DNA of 64,000 bases. Source: AG25 sp035517615 (GTDB lineage Bacteria > Gemmatimonadota > Gemmatimonadetes > Gemmatimonadales > GWC2-71-9). A program made the position numbers and the translations under genes. Location: contig DATIYM010000019.1 of NCBI GenBank assembly GCA_035517615.1, positions 32,818 through 96,817 on the forward strand, given 5' to 3'. Position 1 is the stretch's first letter. Each line of letters starts with the position of its first letter. The notes beneath the pieces were generated by a model. The model was not told the origin of the DNA, searched no databases, and was given only the letters and a program-made list of their open reading frames with translations. Of this stretch, positions 1 to 8,177 are shown piece after piece.

Positions 1-1
1 C

Positions 2-1204
2 ACGTTGACCGACCCGCGTACGCGCGATGTCATCGACGAGCCGCTCGTCGCCACGTATCTCGCGCCCCGGTCGTACACCGGCGAAGACATGCTGGAGGTG
101 TTCACCCACGGCGGCGCGCTGGTTCCCGCCGAAGCCGTGACCGCGTTTGTCGCCGCGGGAGCCCGACATGCCTTGCCGGGGGAGTTCACCCGTCGGGCGG
201 TGCGGAACGGGAAAATGGACCTGCTTCAGGCCGAGGCCACGGCGGACCTGATCGATGCGGCTTCACCCGCGCAGCGCCGGCGCGCGCTCCACCAGCTCGA
301 TCGCGGGCTGTCCGAGCGCCTCGTGTCGCTCCGGGGCGAGCTGGTGGAGCTCGAGGCGCTGCTGTGTTACGAAATCGACTTTCCAGAGGAGGACGATGGG
401 CCCGTCAGCGATGTGCGGATCGCGACGGCCTGGCAGACCGTGCGCACCCGGATCGCGGATCTGCTCCGCACGGCTCCCGAGGGCGAGCGGCTGCGCGAGG
501 GAGCGCTCGTCGTGATCGCGGGAAAACCCAATGCGGGAAAGTCGTCCCTCTTCAACGCTCTGCTCGGCCATGAGCGCGCAATAGTCACCGACGTGCCCGG
601 GACCACGAGAGACGCGATCGAGGCAGCGGCAGTCATCGAAGGGCTGCCCTTTAGGCTCGTCGACACCGCCGGCCTCCGTCATACGAGTGATCGGATCGAG
701 CGGCTCGGTATCGAGGTCAGCCGGCGCTATCTCGGCGCGGCGGATCTTATTCTGTACTGCGAAGAAACACGGGAAGCGGGAAGCGACGAGCGGGAAGCGG
801 GAGGGCGAGAGGAATTTCTGGCGCAGTGCAGCGCTCCCGTGATCACTGTGCTCACCAAATCGGATCGCTTCCCGCTTCCCGCCTTCCGCTTCCCCGCGGT
901 TTCGGCGGTCACCGGCTCCGGCCTCGATGTCCTCAAGCGGCAGCTCGCCGAAGCCGCGTTCGGGCAGTTGCTCCGTTCGGCCGATATCGAGCCGATCGTC
1001 ACGCGTGCCAGGCATCGCATTGCGCTCGAGCGTGCCCTGAACGAACTCGACGCGTTTCACGACGCGCGGGGGGCTGGCATCGACGCGGTCGCGTCGGCAA
1101 CGCATCTGCGAGCGGCGATTGGCGCGCTCGAAGACCTGATCGGCGTCGTGACCCCCGACGATATCCTGGACCGCGTGTTCGCGGCATTTTGTATCGGGAA
1201 ATAG
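2..1204 (+). CDS. mnmE: tRNA modification GTPase MnmE (5'-truncated)
   Basis: MnmE works with MnmG to modify the wobble uridine (position 34) of certain tRNAs in the cytoplasm. The reading frame runs off the left edge; the first visible residues already belong to the tetrahydrofolate-binding N-terminal domain (RSYTGEDMLEVFTHGG), so roughly 50-60 residues are missing. The G domain shows G1 GKPNAGKSS, G3 DTAG and G4 TKSD, and the protein ends in FCIGK, the family's C-terminal Cys-x-Gly-Lys signature that contacts the C1 donor. Between G3 and G4 lies an odd arginine/glutamate/glycine-rich stretch encoded by GGGAAGC repeats (see the repeat entry). The DoxX-like gene follows after 5 bases. Confidence 0.96.
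   Translation, partial: TLTDPRTRDVIDEPLVATYLAPRSYTGEDMLEVFTHGGALVPAEAVTAFVAAGARHALPGEFTRRAVRNGKMDLLQAEATADLIDAASPAQRRRALHQLDRGLSERLVSLRGELVELEALLCYEIDFPEEDDGPVSDVRIATAWQTVRTRIADLLRTAPEGERLREGALVVIAGKPNAGKSSLFNALLGHERAIVTDVPGTTRDAIEAAAVIEGLPFRLVDTAGLRHTSDRIERLGIEVSRRYLGAADLILYCEETREAGSDEREAGGREEFLAQCSAPVITVLTKSDRFPLPAFRFPAVSAVTGSGLDVLKRQLAEAAFGQLLRSADIEPIVTRARHRIALERALNELDAFHDARGAGIDAVASATHLRAAIGALEDLIGVVTPDDILDRVFAAFCIGK
771..894. repeat. GGGAAGC heptamers, three direct and three inverted, inside mnmE
   Basis: GGGAAGC occurs at 771-777, 778-784 and 792-798, and its complement GCTTCCC at 867-873, 874-880 and 888-894. The two arms (771-798 and 867-894) can pair imperfectly over 28 bases around a 68-base loop. 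The repeats lie between the G3 and G4 motifs of the MnmE GTPase domain and keep the frame open. This looks like an in-frame repeat insertion or expansion, not ordinary coding sequence. Confidence 0.7.
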
Positions 1205-1209
1205 CTCCA

Positions 1210-1746
1210 GTGAACGATGCTCGCCCGATCCCGCTTCGCGCCCCCGAACAGTGGCTGGCCGTGCTGCGCATCGCGGTCGGCGTCTGGTTTGCGAAATCGA
1301 TTTTTACGAAGCTGACCCTGCTCGGCGGATTCGTTCCGATGCCGATCGCGTCCGTGCGCTGGGTGCAATTGATGCCAAAGCTGCTCGAGAAGTACGCGGC
1401 GGGTAATCCGCTGACGTCGTACCAGACCTTTCTGGAAGGGACGGTCATCCCCCACGCGTCGGTATTTGCCCAACTCACCGCGTTGGGCGAGAGCGCCGCA
1501 GGGCTGTTGCTGGTGTTGGGGCTCCTCACCGAGCTCGGCGCCGCGGTCGCGCTCCTCCTTGTCGTGTGCTACTACCTCGCGGTCTTCTGGCAGGGCGCGT
1601 CACAACAAGGCTTCCACTACGTCCTGGCGGTCAGCTTGATCGTGATCCTGGGCTCGAGCGCCGGGAGGCGTTGGGGCCTGGACGGCTGGCTCGCGCGCCG
1701 CCGGGAGCGGCGCGCGGCCGCTCAGGGGACGTATACCACGTCGTAG
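1210..1746 (+). CDS. DoxX/DoxD-like small integral membrane protein
   Basis: A 178-residue protein starting at GTG 1210, five bases after the mnmE stop. Hydrophobic segments are visible near residues 15-35 and then as a run of about three helices from residue 90 to 160 (the LLLVLGLLTELGAAVALLLVV region and the FHYVLAVSLIVILG region), followed by an arginine-rich cytoplasmic tail. This layout resembles the DoxX/DoxD family of four-helix membrane proteins, some of which are the small subunit of thiosulfate:quinone oxidoreductase; no catalytic residue can be named. Its last 25 bases overlap the tail of the convergent propeller gene. Placement behind mnmE is probably fortuitous. Confidence 0.7.
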   Translation: MNDARPIPLRAPEQWLAVLRIAVGVWFAKSIFTKLTLLGGFVPMPIASVRWVQLMPKLLEKYAAGNPLTSYQTFLEGTVIPHASVFAQLTALGESAAGLLLVLGLLTELGAAVALLLVVCYYLAVFWQGASQQGFHYVLAVSLIVILGSSAGRRWGLDGWLARRRERRAAAQGTYTTS

Positions 1747-3815
1747 GGACGCTCGCCTACGGGAACTGTGCGTACGACCTTTCGGGCCTCAGTATCGATG
1801 ACGGAAAGCGCATTCGCCTTGCCATCAGCTGTGTACAACCGCCGTCCATCGGGTGACAGCGCGATTCCCCAGGGGCGGGCTCCGACGGGTATTGTGGCGA
1901 TGGTGCTGTCGTGCACCCCGTCGAGCATCCGCACGTCCGCTGCCGCGCCTTCGGTGATGTAGGCCAGCCGCCCATCAGGACTGAACGCCACGCGGACCGG
2001 CTTCGTTTTCCGGTCGCCGAGCGGTAGCTCTGCCACCACGCTGTCCTTCGCCGCATCGATGATCGAGATGTCGCCGCCCGCTTCGGCGGTCACGTAGGCG
2101 TGCTTGCCGTCGGGCGTGAAGCGAATCGTACGGGGGTTGTCGCCGACCTTGATGGTGCGCAGGAGTCGCCCGGTTTTCGCGTCGAGCACCGACACGTCAC
2201 CGGTCGTTTCCGCCGTCACGTAGACCTTCGATCCATCGGGGCTTACCGCGATGCCCTCCGGTTCGACCCCCACGGCGGTCGTGAACAGCACGCGTCCGGA
2301 CGTGAGATCCAGCGCGCTCGCCTTGGCGATCGCCTCATTGGACATGTACACGACATGACCATCCTGGCTCACCGCCAGGAGTTCGGGATCCGAGTCGGTC
2401 GGAATCGTCCGAATCACGCGTCGCGCCATCACATCGATGACGCCGATCGCGTTGTCCTCGCCCAGGGCGACGTATAACGTCTTCCCGTCAGGGCTCACGG
2501 CGAGGCCGCGCGGCCGCCTTCCAACGGGGATCGTGGCCACGACGGTGTCGCGCTGGGCCGAGACCATGCTGACCGTATTCCCCTTCTCGTTGCTCACGTA
2601 CAGCATCGGCTCGGGGTCGGGATCAGGCGGATCGAACCTGGCGAGCTGCACGTTGAGCGCTCGCGTGAAACCGCCGCCGGCCGGCCGGCCGTGGCTGCCG
2701 CGGAAGTCCGCATCCGTGAGATCCGCTCCCGTGACATCGGCGCCGGTAACGTCCGCGCCAGTGAGTGTGGCGCGCGTGAAGTTGACCTTGCGGAGGTTCG
2801 CCTCCGAGAGGTTTGCGCCCGAGAAATCGGCGTCGCTCGCATCGGTTCGCATGACGCCCATGGGTTGATTGCCCGGATCGGCGCCGCAATTCGCGCCGCT
2901 GAGGTTTGCGTTCGCGAACGTCGCATGCGTCAGCGCGGCAATGATCCGGGCCAGGCGGAGGTCCGCTTCGGTGAAATTGCCGCCAGCGGCGATCGCCCCG
3001 AACATGCTCGCGCCGCGCAGGTCGGCCTTCGAGAGGTCGACGCGGTACAACACGGACATGTCGAGATTCGCGCCCGCGAGGCTCGCTCCCGTCGCCACCG
3101 CGTCGCTCAGCGTTGCAGCGAAGAGATTCGCCTGTGACAAGTTCGTGCCCACGAGGCGGCTGCCCGACAGGTCGGAGCGACGAAAATCCGTGCCCGAGAG
3201 ATCGAGCCCCGAGAGATCCTGCCCCGCGAGGTTGGGCGCGGCGCCGGCAGGCGCCGCAGCGAGCACGGCCAGCACCTGGTCACGTGTCAGCCGCGCCGCG
3301 TCGTGTTGTTCGAAGCGTCGCGCCAAGGCTCCCATCGCCCTGGGAAGAAGATTCGAGACGTCGCCCTTGATCTCGAATTCCTCGCGGTGCACTGCCCGCT
3401 CGCCCGCCACATCGATCAGCGTCGCGTGCAGAAACCAGATCAGATTCGAGACCCGGGTGACCCGGCCGGTGACGACCCGCTCGGCGCCCAGCGCATGGCC
3501 CACTCGCGTGGCGCAGCTGACGTCGTCACAGTCCCAAGGAGTCGTACTGAGCGCATTGAGCGCCGCGCTGACCCGGTCGCGGGCCACCGGGGCGTAGCGG
3601 CCCGTTTCGCGCAGATCCGTGGCGAGCCAGACGTCGGGCGCCTGCCCGCTCGAGAGCAGGCGCGCCCGCACACTACTATCGATGCCGCTTCCCCCCGCCG
3701 CATCCGTCGCGACGAACTCGACCACCGCCACGCTGAGCACACGTCCCGCCGAATCCTGCGCGGTCGGAACGAGCACCGAGGCAACGGTCCCGAGTACCGC
3801 CCAAGCGGCCGTCAC
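1722..3815 (-). CDS. Exported DUF2380 / pentapeptide-repeat / YVTN beta-propeller protein
   Basis: A 697-residue predicted periplasmic protein with three parts. Residues 1-23 form a signal peptide. Residues 25-180 resemble DUF2380, a domain known from methanol-oxidation loci. Residues 196-373 are pentapeptide repeats of the A(D/N)LxG type, expected to form a right-handed beta-helix. Residues 404-697 are about seven YVTN-type propeller blades (LYVSNEKGNTVSMV, ISPDGKTLYVA and similar). The start GTG at 3815 overlaps the TGA of the upstream XoxJ-XoxG gene (GTGA), so translation is probably coupled; longer starts would run back into that gene. PQQ-dependent oxidation loci often carry propeller proteins, so a role as accessory or scaffold of the methanol dehydrogenase is inferred. 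Carrying all three domains on one chain is unusual. Confidence 0.85.
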   Translation of the reverse strand: MTAAWAVLGTVASVLVPTAQDSAGRVLSVAVVEFVATDAAGGSGIDSSVRARLLSSGQAPDVWLATDLRETGRYAPVARDRVSAALNALSTTPWDCDDVSCATRVGHALGAERVVTGRVTRVSNLIWFLHATLIDVAGERAVHREEFEIKGDVSNLLPRAMGALARRFEQHDAARLTRDQVLAVLAAAPAGAAPNLAGQDLSGLDLSGTDFRRSDLSGSRLVGTNLSQANLFAATLSDAVATGASLAGANLDMSVLYRVDLSKADLRGASMFGAIAAGGNFTEADLRLARIIAALTHATFANANLSGANCGADPGNQPMGVMRTDASDADFSGANLSEANLRKVNFTRATLTGADVTGADVTGADLTDADFRGSHGRPAGGGFTRALNVQLARFDPPDPDPEPMLYVSNEKGNTVSMVSAQRDTVVATIPVGRRPRGLAVSPDGKTLYVALGEDNAIGVIDVMARRVIRTIPTDSDPELLAVSQDGHVVYMSNEAIAKASALDLTSGRVLFTTAVGVEPEGIAVSPDGSKVYVTAETTGDVSVLDAKTGRLLRTIKVGDNPRTIRFTPDGKHAYVTAEAGGDISIIDAAKDSVVAELPLGDRKTKPVRVAFSPDGRLAYITEGAAADVRMLDGVHDSTIATIPVGARPWGIALSPDGRRLYTADGKANALSVIDTEARKVVRTVPVGERPYDVVYVP

Positions 3816-5071
3816 GGTTTGGAAATATCCGATGCGCGATGCGGCCGGCCCGGCGCGAGCCGTCCCGAGCTCCGGGCTTTCACGTAGGCGTAGAGCTGCT
3901 CGATTTGGGTGCTGTCGAGCAGTGTTTTCCACGATGGCATGCCCTTGGGAACGCGCCCCTCGGTGACCGTTTGCAGGAACACGTCGTGAGTCACCGAGCC
4001 ATCGGGTCCGAGCGAATGGCGCAAATCGGGCGCGAGCTGTCCCCCGAACGCGTCCGTGCCGTGGCAGCGATAGCAGTAGACATGAAACCACTTCCAGCCC
4101 TGGTATTCATCGTCCGAGACGAGCAGGCTGTCGGCGCGTGCGACCCTCGCGGCGGGGAGCTCGAGCGCAGTGAAATCCACCGAGGGTCCTGAAGGCCGGG
4201 GGGCCGCAGGCGTCGGGGCGGCGCGATCGGGAGCGCTGCTGCGTGGCTCGGCGAGGGGAATGTTGAACGATTTCAGCACATCCGTTATCTGCTGCCGGTC
4301 GCGCGCAACCACGGAATCGAGGCGCGCCGCCAGGTCTTTGTCACGGTGGCGCACTCCCATGGCCATATCGAAGCCAAAAATCATCCCCGATACGGGATCG
4401 GAATCGGGCAGCGCCACGAGCGTCAGGGGAACCGCGGTGCGTTTGGCCCAATACCCGGCGAGGGGGCCCCACACGATGGCCACATCCACGCTGTCCTGCG
4501 CGACGGCGTTCACGATGTCCTCGGGATGATCCCGTTCAGGCCCGAGAAAGTTGTAGAACCCGATGAGATTGCCTACCACGCCGCGTGCCGAGAGCGCGTG
4601 CGCCGGCGGCGTGTTGGTGTAATCGTACCCGATCAGATTCACGCCAATCTTCAGATGCTTGAGCACGGTATCGTCGAGCGAGCGGATGTTGAGATTGCGA
4701 TCGGTGCGGTACACGAAGTAATACGTCGAGCGGTAATAGGGCGCGGTCGTGCGGACCGGATCGAATCCCACGGGGACGCCCATCACCACATCGCACAGTC
4801 CCGCCGACAGCGAGTTGCGGATGAAGCCGCGGCGGTGCGGCCACCAAAAGTTTGCGACCGTGGTGCCGAGATCCTTGGCGACGATCTGTGCGATCTTGTT
4901 CTCGAAGCCTTCCTCGCGATCGTTGGAGAACGGCAGATCGAACGGGTCCGCGCACACGCGCAGCGGGTCCGGGCTCGGAGCCGAGTGTGCGGCGAGCAGC
5001 ACGCTCGCGAGCAGGACGAACAGCACGGGGGCGGTGCGCTTCACGGAACGAGCGGCGATAGGACTGCTCAC
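3812..5071 (-). CDS. xoxJ-xoxG: XoxJ-XoxG fusion: periplasmic binding protein plus cytochrome c
   Basis: A 419-residue exported protein. A signal peptide (about residues 10-31) is followed by a solute-binding-protein fold of the XoxJ/MxaJ kind (about 35-273, beginning LRVCADPFDLPFSN), a proline/alanine-rich linker (about 274-297), and a class I cytochrome c domain with haem motif CYRCH at 333-337 and probable axial Met378 in KGMPSW. In known methylotrophs XoxJ helps activate XoxF and XoxG takes its electrons, as separate proteins; here they are one chain. GTG 5071 is preferred because GAGGTGG lies just upstream and the longer start would include the terminator hairpin. The gene sits directly downstream of xoxF on the same strand. 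Confidence 0.9.
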   Translation of the reverse strand: MSSPIAARSVKRTAPVLFVLLASVLLAAHSAPSPDPLRVCADPFDLPFSNDREEGFENKIAQIVAKDLGTTVANFWWPHRRGFIRNSLSAGLCDVVMGVPVGFDPVRTTAPYYRSTYYFVYRTDRNLNIRSLDDTVLKHLKIGVNLIGYDYTNTPPAHALSARGVVGNLIGFYNFLGPERDHPEDIVNAVAQDSVDVAIVWGPLAGYWAKRTAVPLTLVALPDSDPVSGMIFGFDMAMGVRHRDKDLAARLDSVVARDRQQITDVLKSFNIPLAEPRSSAPDRAAPTPAAPRPSGPSVDFTALELPAARVARADSLLVSDDEYQGWKWFHVYCYRCHGTDAFGGQLAPDLRHSLGPDGSVTHDVFLQTVTEGRVPKGMPSWKTLLDSTQIEQLYAYVKARSSGRLAPGRPHRASDISKP

Positions 5072-5099
5072 GAGCCACCTCAGGGAAAAGCTCTTGAGA

Positions 5100-5140
5100 G
5101 ATAAATACCCGGTGTCGAGGTGATTGGCCTCGACACCGGG
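5100..5140 (-). terminator. Intrinsic terminator/attenuator between xoxF and xoxJ-xoxG
   Basis: A perfect 13-bp stem (5108-5120 with 5128-5140) closes a 7-base loop. On the minus strand it is followed by TATTTAT. It lies 54 bases past the xoxF stop and 37 bases before the xoxJ-xoxG start, so it can terminate most xoxF transcripts and lower expression of the downstream genes. Confidence 0.85.
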
Positions 5141-5193
5141 TCGTGACTTCATCAACAGCTACGAGCCGTGTTACGGGTGACGCGAATGCCGCA

Positions 5194-7020
5194 TCAGAGC
5201 GAGAACACCGTCAGAATGCCGCCCTGATTGCTGAAGTTGCCAGCATCGCCGAACGCGCCGAGCGCGCCCAGCCCTGCCGTCGGATCTTCCGGACCGATCC
5301 CGGCGGCGACGCCAATCCCCGCCCAACCGCCGACACCCGACAGCACCGCGACATACTGCTTGCCGTCAGGTCCGACGAAGGTCATCGGATTACCGATGAT
5401 GCCCGAGCCGGTCTTGAAGCGCCACAGCTCCTGCCCGGTGCGCTGATCGACCGCCTTGAGCCAGCCTTCCATCGTGCCGTAGAATACGATCCCACCCGCG
5501 GTCGTCAGCGCCCCGCCATACGCCGCGAGGTCTTCCTTGATCGACCACTTGATCTTGCCGGCCACGGGATCCCAGGCGATGAACGCGCCACGGTTGCCTC
5601 CCGGTCCGGGGAACATGCGGACGATCGCGCCGACGTACGGCTGACCGGCCGAGTATTTCACTTCCACGCCCTCGTAATCCATGCAGATGTTGTTCGTGGG
5701 GACGTAGAACAGCCCCGTTTGCGGCGAATACGCCGCGGGCTGTTGATCCTTGAAGCCGATGGCGGCCGGGCAGATGCCCTCGGTGTTCTTCTTCGAGGTC
5801 GTCCCGTACTGCGGATTCCGGACCGGCTGGCCGGTCGTGAGATCGATCTTCGACGCCCAGTTGACGGGGCCAAAGGGCTGCGCGACGAGCACCTTGCCGT
5901 TCGTCCGATCGAGCGTGTAGCCGAAGCCGTTGCGATCGAAGTGTACCAGCGCCTTCACCGGCTTCCCGCCGATCGTGAGATCCGCAAGAATCATCTCGTT
6001 CACGCCGTCGTAGTCCCACTCATCATGCGGCGTCATCTGGTATACCCATTTGACCTGGCCATTATCCGGGTTGCGGGCCCAAATGCTCATGGACCACTTG
6101 TTGTCGCCGGGGCGCTGATCGGGGTTCCAGGTGCCGGGATTGCCCGAGCCGTAGTAGAACAGGTTCAGGTCGGGATCGTACGAATACCAACCCCAGGTGG
6201 TGCCGCCGCCGCGCTTCCACTCGTCGCCGGTCCAGGTCGACACGCCCAGATCCTTGCCCTTCATCGACTCGTAGTTGGCGTTCGGCGTCCCATTGATCAG
6301 CACTTCCGAATCGGGCCCCGTGCTGTAACCGCGCCACAGCTCCTTGCCGCTGTTGACATCGAACGCCGTGACGCGCCCGCGCACGCCGAACTCCCCGCCC
6401 GAAATGCCGGCGATGACGATGTCGCGGATGACGATCGGCGCGTTGGTCATCGTCGAACCCTGCTTGTAATCCGCGTTGGGTACCCGCCACAGCTGCTTGC
6501 CGGTCTTGGCGTCGAGCGCAAGCAGATCGCCCTGCAACAGCTGGATGAACAGCTTGCCGCTCGGGTGATACGCCAGGCCGCGGTTTACGAGATCGCAGCA
6601 GGCGATCGGAATCGCCTCAGCGGGTTGCGACGGTACGTGTTTCCAGATCATCGGCGCGCCCGGTTTGGTCAGATCGAGGGCGTACACGATGTTGGGGAAC
6701 GGGGTGTGAACGTACATGACATTTCCGATCACGAGCGGCGCACCCTCGTGCCCGCGCAGCACGCCCGTGGAAAACTGCCAGGCGACTTTCAGGCCTTTGA
6801 CGTTGGCGCGGGTGATCTGGGTCAGCGGGCTGTAGCGCTGCAGGTCCTGTGTGCGACCTGGCATCGTCCACTCGCCCGACCCTTGGGGTGCTGCTGCTGC
6901 GGGCTTCGCCGGCGCCGCGGCTGCGGGCTTCGCCGGTGCGGGGTTCTGGGCCCCCACGGCGGCCGCGACGAGCATCAAGCTCGCGACGAGGCTGCCGGAC
7001 GACAATTGGGATTGATTCAT
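5194..7020 (-). CDS. xoxF: Lanthanide-dependent PQQ methanol dehydrogenase XoxF
   Basis: Oxidises methanol (to formaldehyde or formate) in the periplasm with PQQ. The 608-residue chain has a signal peptide cut near AVGA-Q, then an Ala/Pro/Lys-rich spacer containing PAKPAAAA twice, then the eight-bladed quinoprotein propeller. Vicinal Cys141-Cys142, metal ligands Glu210 and Asn294, catalytic Asp336 and Asp338 are present; the DYD motif (Asp338 codon at 6007-6009) is the lanthanide signature, where calcium MxaF enzymes have Ala. ATG 7020 is chosen over ATG 7026 because GGGG then sits 7 bases upstream. It is followed by a terminator and the XoxJ-XoxG fusion. PQQ synthesis genes are not in the window. 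Confidence 0.97.
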   Translation of the reverse strand: MNQSQLSSGSLVASLMLVAAAVGAQNPAPAKPAAAAPAKPAAAAPQGSGEWTMPGRTQDLQRYSPLTQITRANVKGLKVAWQFSTGVLRGHEGAPLVIGNVMYVHTPFPNIVYALDLTKPGAPMIWKHVPSQPAEAIPIACCDLVNRGLAYHPSGKLFIQLLQGDLLALDAKTGKQLWRVPNADYKQGSTMTNAPIVIRDIVIAGISGGEFGVRGRVTAFDVNSGKELWRGYSTGPDSEVLINGTPNANYESMKGKDLGVSTWTGDEWKRGGGTTWGWYSYDPDLNLFYYGSGNPGTWNPDQRPGDNKWSMSIWARNPDNGQVKWVYQMTPHDEWDYDGVNEMILADLTIGGKPVKALVHFDRNGFGYTLDRTNGKVLVAQPFGPVNWASKIDLTTGQPVRNPQYGTTSKKNTEGICPAAIGFKDQQPAAYSPQTGLFYVPTNNICMDYEGVEVKYSAGQPYVGAIVRMFPGPGGNRGAFIAWDPVAGKIKWSIKEDLAAYGGALTTAGGIVFYGTMEGWLKAVDQRTGQELWRFKTGSGIIGNPMTFVGPDGKQYVAVLSGVGGWAGIGVAAGIGPEDPTAGLGALGAFGDAGNFSNQGGILTVFSL

Positions 7021-7130
7021 TAGCATACCCCATGTGAAAAAAGATGAGGTTGAGCATGGGCGCTTGTCCGGCTATGGGTCGGTGTCGACCCGGGGAGTCG
7101 AAACGGGGGACTACGCTCCCAACAGAATCC

Positions 7131-7147
7131 GGACATACAGCATGTCC
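7131..7147. promoter_or_regulatory. Inverted repeat upstream of xoxF, possible operator
   Basis: GGACAT-acagc-ATGTCC is a perfect 6-5-6 inverted repeat about 110 bases before the xoxF start, in the 182-base gap between xoxF and the beta-RFAP synthase gene. It has the size of a dimeric-regulator site. I could not identify a convincing -35/-10 pair in the same gap, so the link to xoxF control is a guess. Confidence 0.3.
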
Positions 7148-7202
7148 CTTCTGTACGAAAAGCGTGTGGGGATTTTGGTTATAGCCCGCGGTTCTGCACC
7201 CG

Positions 7203-8177
7203 TCAAGAAGGCAAGATGGTGGCTCCGGTGTGACTGAACCCGGTCTCGTAGACGGCTCCCGGCGTCCTACCGAGCGCCGTGCGCACCCGCGCCGCGAGGA
7301 TCTGGGCGCTGGCCGGATCGGGCGTGAGCCCATAAACGGCGGGACCCCATGAGCTTTGCCCCACACCGAGCGCGCCTCCCCGCTCGAGCGCTCCGATCAA
7401 CTCGGCGCTCGGCCCCGGGGCGTACACACCTCCCTGAGCGGCGGAGAACCAGCCACCAGTGATGCGTTGAATCTCCGTGAGCGCGGCTCCGAACCCCGGC
7501 AGATCGGCTTCGGCGAGCGCCGGAAGCAGCTGCATGAGCACGAGATGGGCGACGCGCTCGACTTCACCGCGGCAGGGCGGAGGTAACTCGGCAAACGCGC
7601 GAGCCTCTTCGTCACCCACGAGCCCAGGGGCTCCCTCGGGAACCACCAGCACGCAGCGCCACGGCTGTGGGATGGGAAGCCGCGCGAGCAGGGGGGCAAC
7701 GCCATCACTGTCAGCGCGACGTCCTCCCTCCAGCACGAACCCGCCGAGGGCGAACGTCCACGTGCCCACGCCCGAGCGCCGGCCCCGATCCACTGCGCGG
7801 GCCAACTGCGTGGTATCGGCGTCGATCCCGTGCAGCTCGGCCAGCACCCGAGCCACCGCGAGAGCGAGCTGCGTCCCGGAACCGAGTCCGACGTGCGCTG
7901 GAATCGTGCGGCGCAATGTGAGTCGCGCGCGCAGCTCTATGCGATAGTGCGCCGCAAACCGGCGCGCGAACTGGCGCGCGCGATCCACGTCTGGTCCGCT
8001 CCCCTCGATGGTGAAGCGCGCCGCGGGTGCGCCTTCCAGGAGCAGCGACGGGACGGGAATCGCGGCGCCGATTCCCCCGAACCGCCGCCCCAGCTCTCCC
8101 CGCAGGTCCAGCACACCGAAATGCAGCCGAGCGGGTGCTTCGACGAGCATCGGCCGTGTGGTGGTCGACGCGCTCAA
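7203..8177 (-). CDS. mptG: Beta-ribofuranosylaminobenzene 5'-phosphate synthase
   Basis: Commits p-aminobenzoate (or hydroxybenzoate) and PRPP to tetrahydromethanopterin by making the C-riboside beta-RFAP. The 324-residue sequence is a GHMP-superfamily protein with the N-terminal PARLHFGVLDLRG segment and the glycine/serine-rich loop GLGSGTQLALAVA near residue 95, as in known RFAP synthases. The start is a TTG at 8177 whose bases overlap the TGA of the upstream DUF447 gene (TTGA), so translation is coupled. It is the last gene of the tightly overlapped run PCD - DHPS-like - PabB - PabA - DUF447 - RFAPS, consistent with a dedicated pterin-arm operon. Confidence 0.92.
   Translation of the reverse strand: MSASTTTRPMLVEAPARLHFGVLDLRGELGRRFGGIGAAIPVPSLLLEGAPAARFTIEGSGPDVDRARQFARRFAAHYRIELRARLTLRRTIPAHVGLGSGTQLALAVARVLAELHGIDADTTQLARAVDRGRRSGVGTWTFALGGFVLEGGRRADSDGVAPLLARLPIPQPWRCVLVVPEGAPGLVGDEEARAFAELPPPCRGEVERVAHLVLMQLLPALAEADLPGFGAALTEIQRITGGWFSAAQGGVYAPGPSAELIGALERGGALGVGQSSWGPAVYGLTPDPASAQILAARVRTALGRTPGAVYETGFSHTGATILPS

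Noticed and set aside
3816..4091. Longer N-terminus for the propeller protein (start at 4091)
   Set aside because: It would lie wholly inside the cytochrome part of the XoxJ-XoxG gene; GTG 3815 gives a clean signal peptide and a GTGA overlap.
5072..5155. Longer N-terminus for XoxJ-XoxG (start at 5155)
   Set aside because: It would translate through the terminator hairpin and place residues before the signal peptide; GTG 5071 has its own ribosome site.
5194..7020. Calcium-type methanol dehydrogenase MxaF, or a general PQQ alcohol dehydrogenase
   Set aside because: The second Asp of DYD and the XoxF-type flanking sequence are present; there is no mxaI and no attached haem domain.
5143..7023. 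626-codon open frame antisense to xoxF
   Set aside because: It mirrors xoxF codon by codon, has the Arg/Val/His/Pro-rich composition of antisense GC-rich DNA, and shows no motif.
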